From Isoetes taiwanensis (lineage: Eukaryota; Streptophyta; Lycopodiopsida; Isoetales; Isoetaceae), in the NCBI GenBank assembly GCA_021234155.1, contig JAJEKV010000001.1, positions 25,657,189-25,721,188 on the forward strand: a stretch of DNA of 64,000 nucleotides, read 5' to 3'. The number at the start of each line of letters is the position of its first letter. Position 1 is the first letter of the stretch. A program made the position numbers and the translations under genes. This document shows positions 12,573 through 24,149 of the stretch, piece by piece. The notes under the pieces are model-generated. The model had not been told where the DNA came from. It made no database searches and was given only the letters and a program-made list of their open reading frames with translations.

Positions 12573-12861
12573 CTGCCTAGAGTGGATCACTTGCCAGATG
12601 AATGACTTATATTTATGGAAGATGAAGAATCGCGGCATCCCTATGGATAGCTGGTTGTCCACGTCGGCAGATAACCCAAATCCGATATCCAATTATCAGG
12701 ACATCTTCCTGCACCTCTGCTATGACCCTGAGCAGGGGTATATGATCCTGCGGGCCTGCGCTGCTCCTAACCTGGAGTAGCCAGGATTTTTTAGAGTAGG
12801 ATTTTGTATATAGAGCGATGCCCTTGCTATTAAGCAAGGGCTATGCCCAAATTTTTATGTA

Positions 12862-12877
12862 ACCCTTCTCTTTTTAA
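12862..12877 (-). promoter_or_regulatory. Candidate polypurine tract of the Ty3 element
   Basis: On the minus strand a run aaaaagagaagggt lies about 48 bases downstream of the pol stop codon, where plus-strand priming sites of LTR retrotransposons are normally found. No LTR starting with TG is clear immediately after it. Confidence 0.35.
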
Positions 12878-12924
12878 ATATAAGTAAGGCAGTGTACTCA
12901 ATCATGCGTCCTTGTGTCTTGACT

Positions 12925-14259
12925 TCAATTTGTAGTGTTTGCATGAAAAGGTTTGAGGCGAAAACTATTAACCAAGGTGGGTAATGGAGAGCCATCTAAC
13001 TCTGCAAGTTGAAATACACTTGGTTGGACCACTTGAAGAATTTGATAAGGGCCAAGCCACCGAAACTTCAGCTTCCCTGGAAAATTTTACCTGGAATCGT
13101 AAAGAAGAACCAAATCCCCTTCCTTGAAATTTTTTGTTCTGATTTGTTTGTCATGCCAGAATTTTCGTAACTGTTGCCTAGCAAAAACTCTGAAATAAGC
13201 ATCATGGCGAAGCTCATCTAATTGTTGCAACTGATAAACACACTCTTGTAGATCAGCAGGAGTATCATGCACAGTAGCAAGTTGGAAACGAAGAGACAGT
13301 AGAACAAACTCAAAAGGCATTAAAGCTTTCTTGACCATAAATCAATTTAAATGGTGTCTGTCCTGTAGCAATCTTGTAACTAGTGTTATAAGCCCATAAA
13401 ACAGTAGGTAATTTTTTATGTCAATCGGTTCTGGAAGCGTCACAAATTTTCTTTAAAATGTTGATGAGGATCTTCTTTCTGCTTTCAACAAGACCATTGC
13501 CTTGTGGATAATAACAAGTACTCTTTCGATGGTGAATATACAAGTAATCCATCAATTCTTTGATCGTCTGCTTAACGAAATGAACACCTCGATCACTAAC
13601 GAGTTCCATGGGGCAGCCAAAGCGTGTAATGACATGCGTGTAGAGTACCCTTGTCGTGCTGGCAATAGTGTTATCAGGTAGGGTACAGGCCTCCACCCAC
13701 TTTGTTGCATAATCAGTAAGTACAAGGATGTATCGAGCATGAGAGTATCGAGCAGGTGGATCCATAGGCCCAATAAAATCCATTTCCCATTTGCTGAAAG
13801 GTAATAGCGTCGCAACTGGAGTTAAAGGTAAAGCATCACGGGTCGTGGGTCGTCCCACGCGCTGACAGATATCACAGTTGCGCGCATGAGTGTGGGCATC
13901 TTTGAACAGCAAGGGCCAGAAATAGCCAGCCAGAAGGATTTCGTGTTACTACCACTAAAATGTCCTCCACCAAGACCTTCGTGGGCTTGGCGAACAATCT
14001 CCAGGACTTCATGAGGAAGAACATACCTGCACAAAACCATATCCTTGCCATGCTTATAAGGATGTCCAGCGACCATGGTATAGTCACGAGCTTCACGAAG
14101 GTACTGCTGACGGTGTAAGCAAAGCTTCTCAGGAGGGAGCGTGGGGTCTTCTGCCAGTAATGCACCAGAGAGAAGATATTGTTGATAGTCATGAAACCAA
14201 TGGGACATGGCCGTGACCAAGAAAAGTTGAGCATCTGGAAAAGTATTAGAAACACCCAT
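12925..14259 (-). pseudogene. Integrase domain and C-terminal tail of the Ty3 pol
   Basis: The zinc-binding region shows HEGLGGGH, then a frameshift near 13935, then CDIC. The catalytic core keeps Asp in MDFIGPM, Asp in LVSDRG and Glu in NGLVES with normal spacing. A TGA at 13421-13423 replaces an expected Trp just after the core. A further shift precedes the block LMPFEF..LSLR. The tail RWLGPYQI..V.PSVFQLAELDG, with LPTLVN and LKPFH, is the common end of plant Ty3 pols and stops at 12925. The protein would insert element DNA into the chromosome; this copy cannot be made whole. Confidence 0.85.
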
Positions 14260-14884
14260 GGACGGGTCATCTGTTGTGGATGCATGAAAGATAATCAGGC
14301 ATGACATGAGATTTGCCTGCCTTATGAATGATTTCAAAGGGAGAAAACTCTTAGAGAAGCAGTACCTAGCGGGCAATACGTCTCATGGGCATGGTCTTGT
14401 TGATCAGATAGAGCAAGGCTTGATAATCAACAAAGAACTTGATTTTACTATCCAATAGGTAGTGACAGAACCGTTGTACACAAAAGATGAGTCCAAGCAC
14501 TTCACGTTCTGTGGCAGAATAATTTGTCTCGGCAGGGTTGAGTTTCCTGCTTGCATACCGAATAGGCTTGTCACTGTGAGAATCATATTCTTGGGAAAGA
14601 ACAGCACCAATAGCAAAAGCTGAAACATCAACATGGATATGAAATGATTTGTACCACTGAGGTGGAACAGGAATAGGGCCTTGAATGAGCAGAACCTTCA
14701 ATTTTTGAAACGCCGCATCTGCCTGGAAATTCCAAGCCCAAGTGGATTCATCACCCGTGAGTTTATGAATGGGATCCGCAATGGCAACTAGTCTAGGAAT
14801 GAAGGTTGTATAATAATTTATCTTGCCAAGGAAGGAGCGGGTTTCCTTAATGTTGGAAGGTGTTTGAGCTTTGAGCACGCAGCT
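14260..14884 (-). pseudogene. RNase H domain of the Ty3 pol
   Basis: The connection block TRSFLGKINYY..FIP leads into RNase H with HVDVSAFAIGAVLSQ (first Asp), ATEREVL (Glu) and FVDYQAL (Asp; the usual wording is TDH). The frame is interrupted by TAG at 14366-14368 and TAA at 14351-14353, at sites where family members carry Trp and Gln. Beyond them it continues with HKAGKSHVMPDYLS, the usual end of the domain, so the two stops are single-base decay. Confidence 0.8.
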
Positions 14885-15350
14885 GATTTTTGCAGGGTCC
14901 GTGATAATGCCATATTTACTAACAACGTGGCCAAGAAGAACTCCTGAAGTAACACATAAAGTGCACTTCTTTGGATTCTAACTAATACCAGATTCATCTC
15001 ATTTTTGAAAAACTAACTTCAGTTTGTCGAGATGATCATCCATAGAGCTGTAAGCAGAAAAGTCATCTTGGAAGATTTGCAGAAAAGCATTTTCTTTCAT
15101 GTAATCCTGAAAAACAAAAAGCATAATGCATTGAAAAATGGAAGGAGAGTTGCACAATCCAAAGGGCACCACTTTATAAGCAAAAGTGCCCCATGGCACG
15201 ATGAATGTAGTTTTCAACTGATCTTCCACTTTAATAGAAATTTGATTGTAGCCAGAGAAACCATCCATGAAGGAGTACATCTCGGCCAGCTACTTCTTCA
15301 AGAACTTGATCTGTGAAGGGTAGCGGAAAATAATCTCATTCCGTGGGAGG
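14885..15350 (-). pseudogene. Reverse transcriptase domain of the Ty3 pol
   Basis: The first recognisable block is LPFTDQVLEEVAG (about 15337-15299), in another frame from the next block FMDGFSGYNQI (from about 15268), so a shift lies between them. WGTFAYKV.PFGL and PS.FQ follow. The catalytic YxDD box appears as FQDD at about 15090: the usual aliphatic or Val position is Gln, while both aspartates remain. After a stop near 14997 the frame resumes with the NPKKC.L and GHVVSKYGI blocks typical of the thumb. Known function: copying element RNA into DNA in the particle. Confidence 0.85.
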
Positions 15351-15747
15351 ATTTTTAATTGGAGGGTTTTTTTCATGTTGGCTTAGAGGTTTTTTTTTTC
15401 ATGCCATCCAATTATAAAAAATGGCGGAAGGATACATGAATACAAGGAGCTGCATACAATTCTAAGTTCCAATTCAATTAATGGTTTTGAGTGAAAACAA
15501 TCATCAATGCAAGGAATATCTTAAATGTACTTGATATCCATTGCAAAGGATCTGAGCCAATATCAAAGTATTGAGTAAAAAACAAAACATAACTTACAAG
15601 TATGATAAGGTTCAAGCAATGTAATAAGCTTGAATGAATTTGGTTACTGTGCAAGAATGTTGCGCAGCACATCATCCGTAATAACTGGTTGAATGATGTC
15701 TAGGAATACCCTTGGATCAAGACGCAGGATTTTAACGAATACATACA

Positions 15748-17287
15748 TCAAATGCTTGCATGGAATATAGTGTTTCTTGATTGCCCTACCCATGAAATCC
15801 GGGCACGTGCATGCTGGATGCTCACCCTATATGTCTCAGTAGGACGTTGAATATAGTAATCAATATACAACTGAGATGTGATTACCTCTTTGGATACCAG
15901 ATGGCAATCCAATTGCAAAGCTTGCTCCAGCCTGATTTCAGCCTCCTTTCCCAATTTGGTTCGGCGATTCATACGTTTTCCAAATCGTTCCATATTTCCA
16001 GTGCTTCTACTTGACGTGAATGTGTTCCCTGCAAATTCTTGATTAGTATCAGTAGAAGCAGCATTGCGCGTAGTGATCCCTCTGATACTGTAATTTCCTT
16101 TTTGTAAGATCTGCAATTCTTCTTTACTGATGTTGATCCACGTTCTCTCCCTTCCATTGGTTCTCCATTATTAAACACAGTACGAACTGCATTCCAATTG
16201 GCTTGTGCTTCATCTGCCATGAATCCTCTAAACTGTGCTGGCTTAAATCCCTTCTGCACTATGACGCCATTCAGTTTCTTCCAGAATTTAACTTGTGATT
16301 CCGTGTCTTCGGTTTTCATTTCACAAGTTGCTATAGATAGCAAGCAGTGCATACTGCAAGAGTACAAGCATAGAGTTAATTACAATTATGGAAATAATTA
16401 ATGCGACCATACACCATATAACATGTTGTACCTCGGATCATAAACATGACAAGCCAAAGTTGTCCATCCGTGAGTACGTTTCACATGGTCAAAATGAACC
16501 CAACAATTTTCCAAATCACCTCCCGGTCACATTCTATTCACAAACTCTACACCAGACCCGGCACCTGTGGTTGACATTTTGAAGACATAACACCTACCAT
16601 TTATTTCATCATGACACTGATAAGGAAATTTGGAGCCGTGGAAGAATTGGTACTTGCAGTGCTGCTTTAAGTACAATACCTTTCCAACCTCAGCCTTACT
16701 TCCATGCCAGACATTGATTTTAAAACATCAGGAGGCATCTCAAAGACAACAGTGTCATTATAATATGATGGAAGGCACTCAACCATAATTGGCTTGGTAA
16801 CTGACTCACACATTCTCTTCAATTTGCTAGATTCGGCACCCCAAAGAATAGTTTGAAATGTTGATATAGATTTCTTGCACATAAGATCAGATTCCTTTGG
16901 GAGGCTATCAATTTCAATTGGGGTTTCAGGAGTGCTAACTGGTATTGGTGCTTCTTCCACCGAGATAAAATTGCCATTTGGAACAAATGCTTTATAGGAT
17001 AACTGACCTTCATCATTTAGGAACTCGTCAAGGCGCATAGACCTGTCCATTCTTCCGCTTGTGGATTGTATGACACACAGACTTCCTGCATGAAATTGAA
17101 AGGTATCGCACAGCCATTTCTTGTTCAATATGCACTCTCCTTTCACGAAAGATGAAAAAATTCTCAATCGCTTGCTAGATGAAGTGAAAATCACATCTGT
17201 CGCACTGAAGGCCAAAATTTTTGTATCGCATGTAGCCATATTGGAAATCAAACAGTGATTTAACTCGAATGCTACAATGCTTATCAA
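15748..17287 (-). pseudogene. MULE-type transposase relative, multi-exon, decayed
   Basis: Exon 1 (17287 to about 16690) encodes a ~200-residue N-terminal region of unknown fold. Exon 2 (about 16650-16432) holds HFDHVKRTHGWTTLACHVYD. A GT-AG intron (16431-16354, donor GAG|GTACAA, acceptor TTGCAG|TATG) joins it in frame to exon 3, with ATCEMKTEDTESQV, FWKKLN and GFMADEAQANWNAVR; the last is the conserved Asp-containing strand seen in MULE-like DDE transposases of non-seed plants. A TGA in exon 2 (NRM*PGGD) sits where Arg is expected. After GRER (about 16150) the homology to the catalytic core is lost, although an open frame continues to 15748. I infer a broken transposase gene. Confidence 0.6.
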
Positions 17288-18199
17288 TTTGAGGAGTCTT
17301 GAAATTTGAACGTTAAAACAGTGCCATTATTTATTATTTTAACATATATAAGTATTATAGGATGATTCTTTTAGAATATTACCGATTGATGCCTTACTAA
17401 AAAATTGACACCTAAGCGTTTTTTGTGCGCAACACTTCTATTGAAAGTTTTATGACACATATCAGATTAAATAAGGATTAAGATAAGGTCTAAGCCTTCT
17501 GGTTTGCGAGGTGTGGTTATGGCGACAGGATCCCTGCACGGCCTCTACAATCAAGGTGCAACCATCGGGTCCGCCATGCCCAATCCATCAGCCATCTTCG
17601 GCATCCAAAATATTGGAGCTTCGGCTATGGCGCCTTCTTGCTTCAAGAAAGACTCGGTTTCTCGCCCAGTAGCGGCAATCTACTTGGCAAAGACTTGACA
17701 GCTCATGTTGCGCACTTCTCTGTAATGATCTGCTACTGTTGGAGCTTCGTTGGAGCTTCACCAGCGATTTTCTGCCATAAGATGCACCTTTTCGTATTTA
17801 GCAGAGGTTTCTTTCTTTTTTGTGTATTTGGCAGAGGTTTCACCACAGCAGATTATAGGCTCGAATTCTGAGACTAACCTCTTCATACTTTGCTTCCAGG
17901 GATTTTCTAATGAGTGGAGCTATATCAAAGCATTCCAGTAAGCTCCTTTGCTGATTTTAGTGCTTCATTTCCGCAAATGATGCTTGAAGATGCTGAGCTT
18001 TCGCTTGATATCTCTTCTCTATGATCTTTAGACCACTGTATGAAAGCAACGAGGCTTTTTCTTCTTTAGGTCCTTTTTCTGCTTGGCTGTGTGATGAAGC
18101 AGAGCCAAGCCCCATAGTTTAATCCCCCCTTTTTTGATCTGTTCCTAGGCTTTGTTTTCCTGAGGTTTAAGGCTTTGATTTCCTGGGGTTTAAGGTTAT

Positions 18200-18364
18200 T
18201 TAAGGTGTAGATAACGCCCTGGCCTGAGGGCGTTACCGAAAAAAAATTTGAGGGCCATGGCCAAAATGGCGAGGGTGTCGCAGCGACACCCAGAGCCATT
18301 TTGGCCATGGCCCGAAAATTTTTTTGAGGTAAATGCCCGAGGGCCAGGGTGTTATCGCCCTTAA
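18200..18364. repeat. Near-perfect palindrome between TTAA sites (MITE-like)
   Basis: Arms 18210-18282 and 18284-18356 are about 90% complementary and have almost no loop. Shared blocks are gataac.ccctggcc, gggc.tttacc, gggccatggccaaaatgg and gggtgtcgc. Both sides are bounded by TTAA (18200-18203 and 18361-18364), the target duplication used by piggyBac-type and some other elements. The arms are GC-rich against an AT-rich background. It may be a fold-back MITE and could yield hairpin RNA. Confidence 0.75.
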
Positions 18365-18506
18365 CGCCCTGGTTCGAGGGTTTTCACCGCCTGCTCGCAT
18401 TCCGCCGCACTACTCGCATTCCTAGGCAATATGCTTGGCAGGCCCCATTCCTGAGTATGACCGTGAAAAAGTGATGCATGAATCGCCACAAGGTTTTTCT
18501 CTCAGA

Positions 18507-18557
18507 GAGCCGAAGCTATGGTGGAGCTCCAGAGATTCCGAAGCTATGGTGGAGCTT
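18507..18557 (+). repeat. Tandem pair of a 19-bp word
   Basis: The word ccgaagctatggtggagct occurs twice, 30 bases apart, in a small frame at 18478-18774 of unknown meaning. Confidence 0.7.
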
Positions 18558-19364
18558 TGTTAAAGCAGCCTTCACCGGAAAGGGTTTCAGAACGTATCTT
18601 TCCCCGCAAGGAGCTTTTTCTGCCTTTCCTCTCTTTTTTTTGGGTTTATTCCTTACAGAGCCATCGACCTTCTCTGGAGCTTTGCCGGAACAGAGCGATA
18701 AGAAAGCCCTAGGGTGTTATGCCATTTTGAATCGATTATCCAAGGGTGTTACAGGAAATCTGCCTAAATTTTGAGACACAGACTCGTTATTAGCTGGTAA
18801 CAGCTGTGAAGCCAACGGTCCAGATTAAATCTGACCGTGTAAACCCGAGAACCGGGGCGTTAAGGTACTATATCATGTTTGTCACATGTCTTAAAAACAA
18901 TTTCTTGGACTCATACTTCTTGGCGCATCAAGATATCCATTTAAGGCCCAACTGAACTTCAATGCTGAAAATTAGATCGAAAAACTCGTTAGATCGAGCC
19001 TTAAACCCTGCTACAAGGAAATGAAAAATTGGGCTAAAATTTCAGCTCCAAAAATTCGCCCAGAAAGATGAAAAGAATTGTACACGATGCTTTAGAGCGC
19101 CGGAAGGATGAAACAGCAAGTCATGGAAATCTCTGCCTGCCTTCGACCGTCTTCAACTTTTGTTACATATAGCCCATCAATAAAAAGTACCTTTTCCCAT
19201 TTTAAAACAACAAGTGTCTTTTTTTGGCGTCATTTCTTGGCCTCATTGTGCCTATTGTGAATATGGTGTTACCAATTATCCAACAAAAAATGCTCCTGCC
19301 AGTTCTCAACAAGAGCAATCCCACCGATTAAGTCCACCAATCCATTTAGCATGCTACTACATAC

Positions 19365-19423
19365 CTCTGCAGCATAGGACATTGGTCGACATACCTCTGC
19401 AACATAGGACATTGGCCGACGGT
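19365..19423 (+). repeat. 30-bp tandem pair
   Basis: The block catacctctgc.*cataggacattgg.cga is repeated twice in tandem with two or three changes. No gene context. Confidence 0.7.
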
Positions 19424-19929
19424 TCTCTTATTATTGAAATGTGAAAAATTTGAGAGGGCTACGAATACTTCCATAAATATGGATAGTGAGCAACCATGGT
19501 GGGATACTTATATCTGTATACCATTGGTCGAATATGACTACATCCCTATGAATAAAAAGTTTTGCAGTTGAACCAAGGACCATCAATGAAATATAAAAGG
19601 AAAAAAAAGGGTGAAATGTGCAGGGTGCTAAGAATGTATTTGTGTTCATAAGTGAAGATGTCTATAGGTTTATTTCTCATCAACTACAATGGCCTATTTG
19701 AGGAGATCATGCTCAAATAAAACCCATGTCCTCATGGGCACAAAAACATGAGGCAACAACACAAGTTTAGATCCCCTAGTTCTCAAATTCATACCCATGT
19801 AAGTTCGACGCACAAATCCAAAGGAATGTTCTCACACAAATTCTTCCCTGTTAAGTCAAGCATTTCAAGAACATCTTTCGCACCATTCCAAAGATATACA
19901 AATCCACCATTGCCGGAGTAAGTCAGGGA

Positions 19930-19979
19930 AGAGAAATATTTGCGGCGGCCTTGGCCGCCGCGATAAATTTCTTGTAGTG
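19930..19979 (-). mobile_element. CACTA-type transposon terminus
   Basis: Read on the minus strand from 19979, the sequence begins CACTACAAGAAATTTATCGC and continues into a perfect GC palindrome (gcggcggcc/ggccgccgc). CACTACAAGAAA is the canonical terminal inverted repeat of plant CACTA (En/Spm-like) elements. A related but eroded end lies at 37489-37531. The body should lie to the left (lower coordinates), but no matching opposite terminus was found in the window. Confidence 0.7.
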
Positions 19980-20079
19980 GTATGAATTGGCGGTTCGATT
20001 TGTTATGGATTCATTGTGGTCGAATAAATGGTGTTATTATTTATCATAGTGGTAACATTTGTTTAATCATAATAAAGCC

Positions 20080-20330
20080 ATCATACAAAAATAAATAGGG
20101 GACATGAAATAAAGGATAAGGGACAAAAAGAGGATCATGAAAGATAAGTTTTGGACAGTGAAGAAAGGCAATAAAGTTTGAACGAAAAAGGCAATAAAGG
20201 CCATGAAGGTCTTTGGACCAAATAATGTTTTGACGGAAAAAAAAAAAAAAGGCAAGGGATGGAAAATAAAAAGGCAAAGGATGGAAAAAAAAAAGGCAAG
20301 GGATGAAAAAGAAACAAGATGTTGCGCACG
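20080..20330 (+). repeat. A-rich degenerate tandem tract
   Basis: Repeated words of the form ggcaagggatggaaaa and runs of 9-14 A give a purine-rich array. A related tract lies at 24150-24346. Frames across it are Phe/Leu artefacts. Confidence 0.6.
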
Positions 20331-21630
20331 GAGGGTTGCCCTCCAATTTCTCGAGGGTGAAGTGGCCTAAATCAAACCGTGAAGTCATGTTTTCACAATA
20401 TTTAAAGATAATTGAGTTAGGCAGAAAAAAATTGAACCTCAAAAGATGTATTCTTGCAATTAGACTACAATTTTGGTTCTATTAATAGTTGCTAGCCAAA
20501 ACCTTCTATAAATTGCAAACTTATGGACTCAAGCTTGTGTACCTTAGAGCTTGGATTCCATTCCAATAGAGCTTGGATTCCATTCCAATAACTAAACTTT
20601 TTCCAGTGGACATGGTTGTCTGGGTCTACTTGTGAGTATTTGCACAATAGTGTTTGGTTGGGTTAAGTTGTTTTTGCTATTACCTTTGACTTTTTGTAGG
20701 TTGAGCACAAGAGATCATGTTAGTGTTATTGGACATAAACATCCAAGTGAAGCACAATGTTGTATATCAAGCCTCAATGCTTGTTGTGCTTCTAGTTATC
20801 TATATGAAATTTCCATTTCGTCTTTGCTATTAGTGAGATCTATTGGAAAAAATAGAACGATATTTGCAATTTGTCTTTACATACAAAACCTGTTCGCGAT
20901 CCAGTAATGGAATATTCATAGCCCTTGTTGGCTATTCCTTCTAATTATTTCGTCGGCAACAATACTTATGGTAAAGAGGAAATGATATTCACGAGTAAGT
21001 TTCTTGATATAATGAACGATTAACATGTGCAGCCTCCAAGTTGTACATACTAAAATTCTTTGTTAATATAAATTTTCATTGTGAATTTTAAAAGTCGAGT
21101 TGTTGCATTTGAATTCTCTCTCTTGTTGCCTTGCCGTACATTATCACATGGGATGGGATAATGGAATTGAAAGGAATAATATTTTAACAGTGAAAATGAA
21201 TTCAACATGATATACTTCTCTCACGGATCTGGCAACTCCAACTTTGTTGAGGGAAAGCATGTAAAGTTTCATTCCAAAAATCTCCATTTGTTTCTACCTC
21301 TCTATATACTCCTAGTTAGAGAAGTCTGGTGGCTTCACTTTGCCGCATAAAAAATAATGGTCGAAAAATGAGAGCCATGGAGCCAAGCACAAACAATCAT
21401 CCGACCATGATGTAGTTACAACCGTGGAAACACTGCGGAAGATAATACAATATTAGGGCTTAAGAAGGCATTGATTGATTACGCTTTTTGGTACTGAAAG
21501 CGCAGCCTTGTTGCTAGCAAAGGAGGGTCCGTGCGAAGTTATAGAACGTATAAATGAGCCGGAAGCTAAGATTCCTACCACGGCTCCTATAGATGCACCT
21601 TTACAAGCGCTCAATGGAAAGTGTAAGTTG
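20331..21630. other. Non-coding AT-rich stretch
   Basis: I see nothing with domain or repeat support except a 23-base word (gagcttggattccattccaata) repeated twice in tandem at about 20549-20594. Confidence 0.35.
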
Positions 21631-21631
21631 T

Positions 21632-22006
21632 TCATTTCCCATGTAAAAAATCATGAAGCGTAACACGGTCAATATCCACACATATCATCACTTCTTCCCC
21701 GGTTAACTCTCTCTTTTCGTTAACTTGTGCAATTTTTCTGCTATTGTTCTTTGTGCTCACGAACACAAATGTGATGTCTTGATACACTTCTGGGTCGAAA
21801 CTTTTCCCCTTCTTGCAAAATAGAATCTTGCCCCTTGTCAAAGTTCCGAAATCTCAAGAAACCATTGATGCCGGTACATTCGATTGCCCAAAAATTCCGT
21901 CACCTTCTTTGGGCCTTATGCATCAACTTCCTTTTCTACTACAGCATCTTTTGAAGTTCGCAGCCCACAATGAGTACAGTTAAAAGTTAAATGCTTCAAA
22001 ACTGCC
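21632..22006 (-). pseudogene. Short protein-like fragment, unknown
   Basis: From an ATG near 22006 the minus strand encodes about 30 residues with a CTHCG knuckle before a stop. In another frame 21841-21632 reads about 70 residues of well-mixed protein (CKKGKSFDPEVYQDITFVFV, then RELTGEEVMICVDIDRVTLH). The two blocks may be one frameshifted N-terminal exon. I do not recognise the family. Confidence 0.3.
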
Positions 22007-22009
22007 ATT

Positions 22010-24050
22010 TTTGAAATCAAATAACAAAATATATCAAATAGACATGCTACTACATAATAAGAATGCACTCTATATCTACGTTTGCAACTTCAACAAATCA
22101 ACATCAGAACATGCAAAGCATTTCTGTAGAGAGAGAAAATTAACAGTCGGATATTGTTTTCCTTTCCCATGAATATTGTGTTACAATGCAACTCTAGTGG
22201 CTTCTCATAATCATGGCTTATACAACTACAAAAGGCTTCCAGATCTAAAAGGGTAAGAAACAATTCCTAATTTACCACAAACACAAATTTATTCGAAAGC
22301 ATAAACCTGCAATAAAGATCAATTTAAATGCACTGCCATTAAATCTAGTCTTTGAAAAGCAACCTCAGTCTTTCATAAAGGCTCCTGGACTTTATGACCT
22401 AGATAGAGATTGTTAATGTTTTAATGATGATATTCTTTTTCTTGTAGATTGTCATCTTAAGCAAGAGAGCATGCACAAGGTGCATTATCCAAGGGTGTTG
22501 TAAGCCATTTGCATTATCAATCATGAAGCCTCTATTCTTTGCCATGAAAAATCACTAGATTAGCTTCATGCAGTGCCAAATATGAAGAATTTTTTTATCC
22601 AACAAATCTTTATACCTCGGACTCATGTAGTTTTTTCATGTTCCTTATGCTCTGTAAATGCAACCAGAACATAGAACAATTACCTAGCCCTGTTCTAAAG
22701 CAGTAGATATGTCCAATAGGAATTAATAATTTTTCTTAACAGTAGCAACGTTACTAGGATATGTATAAAACCCCAAAATATCATACCTTTGAGGCTCTTG
22801 TTTAACCACAAACCAGCGGCTAATATACAGTCTTGAAATTCGCTCTTTGCTAAAACTTGAAGTCGCACCCAAAACACGAATATTCATATGGACTGGCCAC
22901 TAAGCAAATCCTAAAACAAAAACGCACTATCATCATGTTTCTTAATAAATTCTAAAATAAAATGCCTTTTGTACCAGCTAAGTAACATGTCCAACACTAC
23001 ATCAGTAATAATTCTAGAATGAAGACTCACCTTATTTATGGATTAGAAGATCCACCCAAATTGCATGTGTGGGAAGACATCACAGTCCCATGGCAATCAT
23101 TGAACTTTATTGCTGGACCTTGCAAGCTTACTGGCTTCATATACCAAGTTGTTCGCCTTCATTATGGTTTTTACAGCCTTTTTCCTTTACCCCAGATGCA
23201 AGTATTCTTAGCCCCTCTATTCTATTTATTTACAAAAATACTTGCCATAAGTACATGGGAAGCAGCATTTAACCAATCTGTTCTGACACCCCATAAGTTT
23301 TTCATCTACTAAACAATGCTTCCACTGCTTCTTCATGAGTTGGGCATGGTGCAATCTCCCTGCTTCATGCAAAAGTAGGAATAATTCTACTGCAAAATTT
23401 ATCCCTAATATCCCTTCAAGGCAGAAGTAATGCAGAAGTAACACAAAACATGTCTGCTCCTAGTGCCTAAAAATGGATAGCCACAGCCAAAGACAACGTT
23501 TTTGAACTGAAGAAGAAGAAAAGGAAGAAGTTTCCAAGAAAAAATTCGCATTGTGGTTCCATGCCATACCTGGTTCTGTGGATTAAACAGAGGATCTGCT
23601 AGTTCATATCAGCACTTGCATTTTTTGCCGGATTTCCTATGCCAGGCACTTCCTTGCTTCCTAGGCTTAACCGCTTTCTAGGCCTATATAGATTCGCTGG
23701 AGTTGGATTTGCATTCCCATTTGCTTCCTTTATCTCTAAAAGGTATTTTGCTTGCATGATCGCATCGTTTCTGCTTGTTCACTCCTGCCCACAAGTGTTT
23801 TATAGACAAATTTTACAGAAAAGGATGCCTCAAATGATATCTCCATTTCAAAAGAATGGTCGATTCTTAAGAGTTTAGGCAGCCAAGGGATCCATAGGCG
23901 GGATGCAAATTTGCAGGCCGCATGCCGGTTTCTCCCAAAATACCGTGGATCTAGATAAAAATTTTACATGCCTGCCAGTTACCCGGTCAGAACGTCCGAG
24001 ATCCAGAATGCGCGAGACCGCCAGTTTACAGGTAGCAATGGGTTTTGAGC
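22010..24050. other. Non-coding stretch, nothing firm
   Basis: AT-rich with scattered short frames. The frame 23639-23878 (+) has mixed, protein-like composition with a hydrophobic middle but no recognised family and no supporting splice structure. Confidence 0.3.
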
Positions 24051-24059
24051 AGTCACTGT

Positions 24060-24097
24060 CATATCCTAGGTATATTCTAGCATATACCTAGGATATG
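24060..24097. repeat. Perfect 16-bp hairpin
   Basis: The arms catatcctaggtatat (24060-24075) and atatacctaggatatg (24082-24097) are exactly complementary around a 6-base loop. This could be a short structured RNA, a cruciform site or a transposon tip. Confidence 0.85.
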
Positions 24098-24149
24098 CCA
24101 TAAACCCACATAAACAAGGGTTTGCCCCCCTAGGGGCAACCCAAAAAGG

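Larger units (their letters stand above)
12925..15350 (-). mobile_element. Ty3 (Tat/Athila-like) retrotransposon pol, 5'-truncated
   Basis: Reverse transcriptase, RNase H and integrase follow in this order on the minus strand and end at a stop at 12925-12927. The integrase core wording (KWVEA, TRFGCP.ELVSD.G, IHHRKS..YYPQ.NG..E) and the lack of a chromodomain fit the Tat/Athila branch. The start of reverse transcriptase, protease and gag are missing: homology stops near 15350, where a T-rich patch begins. At least three frameshifts and several stops show that the copy is dead. Confidence 0.85.

Noticed and set aside
12598-12837. Small overlapping frames after the 128-bp repeat
   Set aside because: Lie in 3' flanking DNA of the Ty3 element; no family match on either strand.
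15356-15413. Possible tiny MITE with taattgga/tccaatta ends
   Set aside because: Arms are only 8 bases and the interior is T-rich low complexity; chance is likely.
20044-20442. 132-codon minus frame rich in Phe and Leu
   Set aside because: Translation of an A-rich tandem tract.
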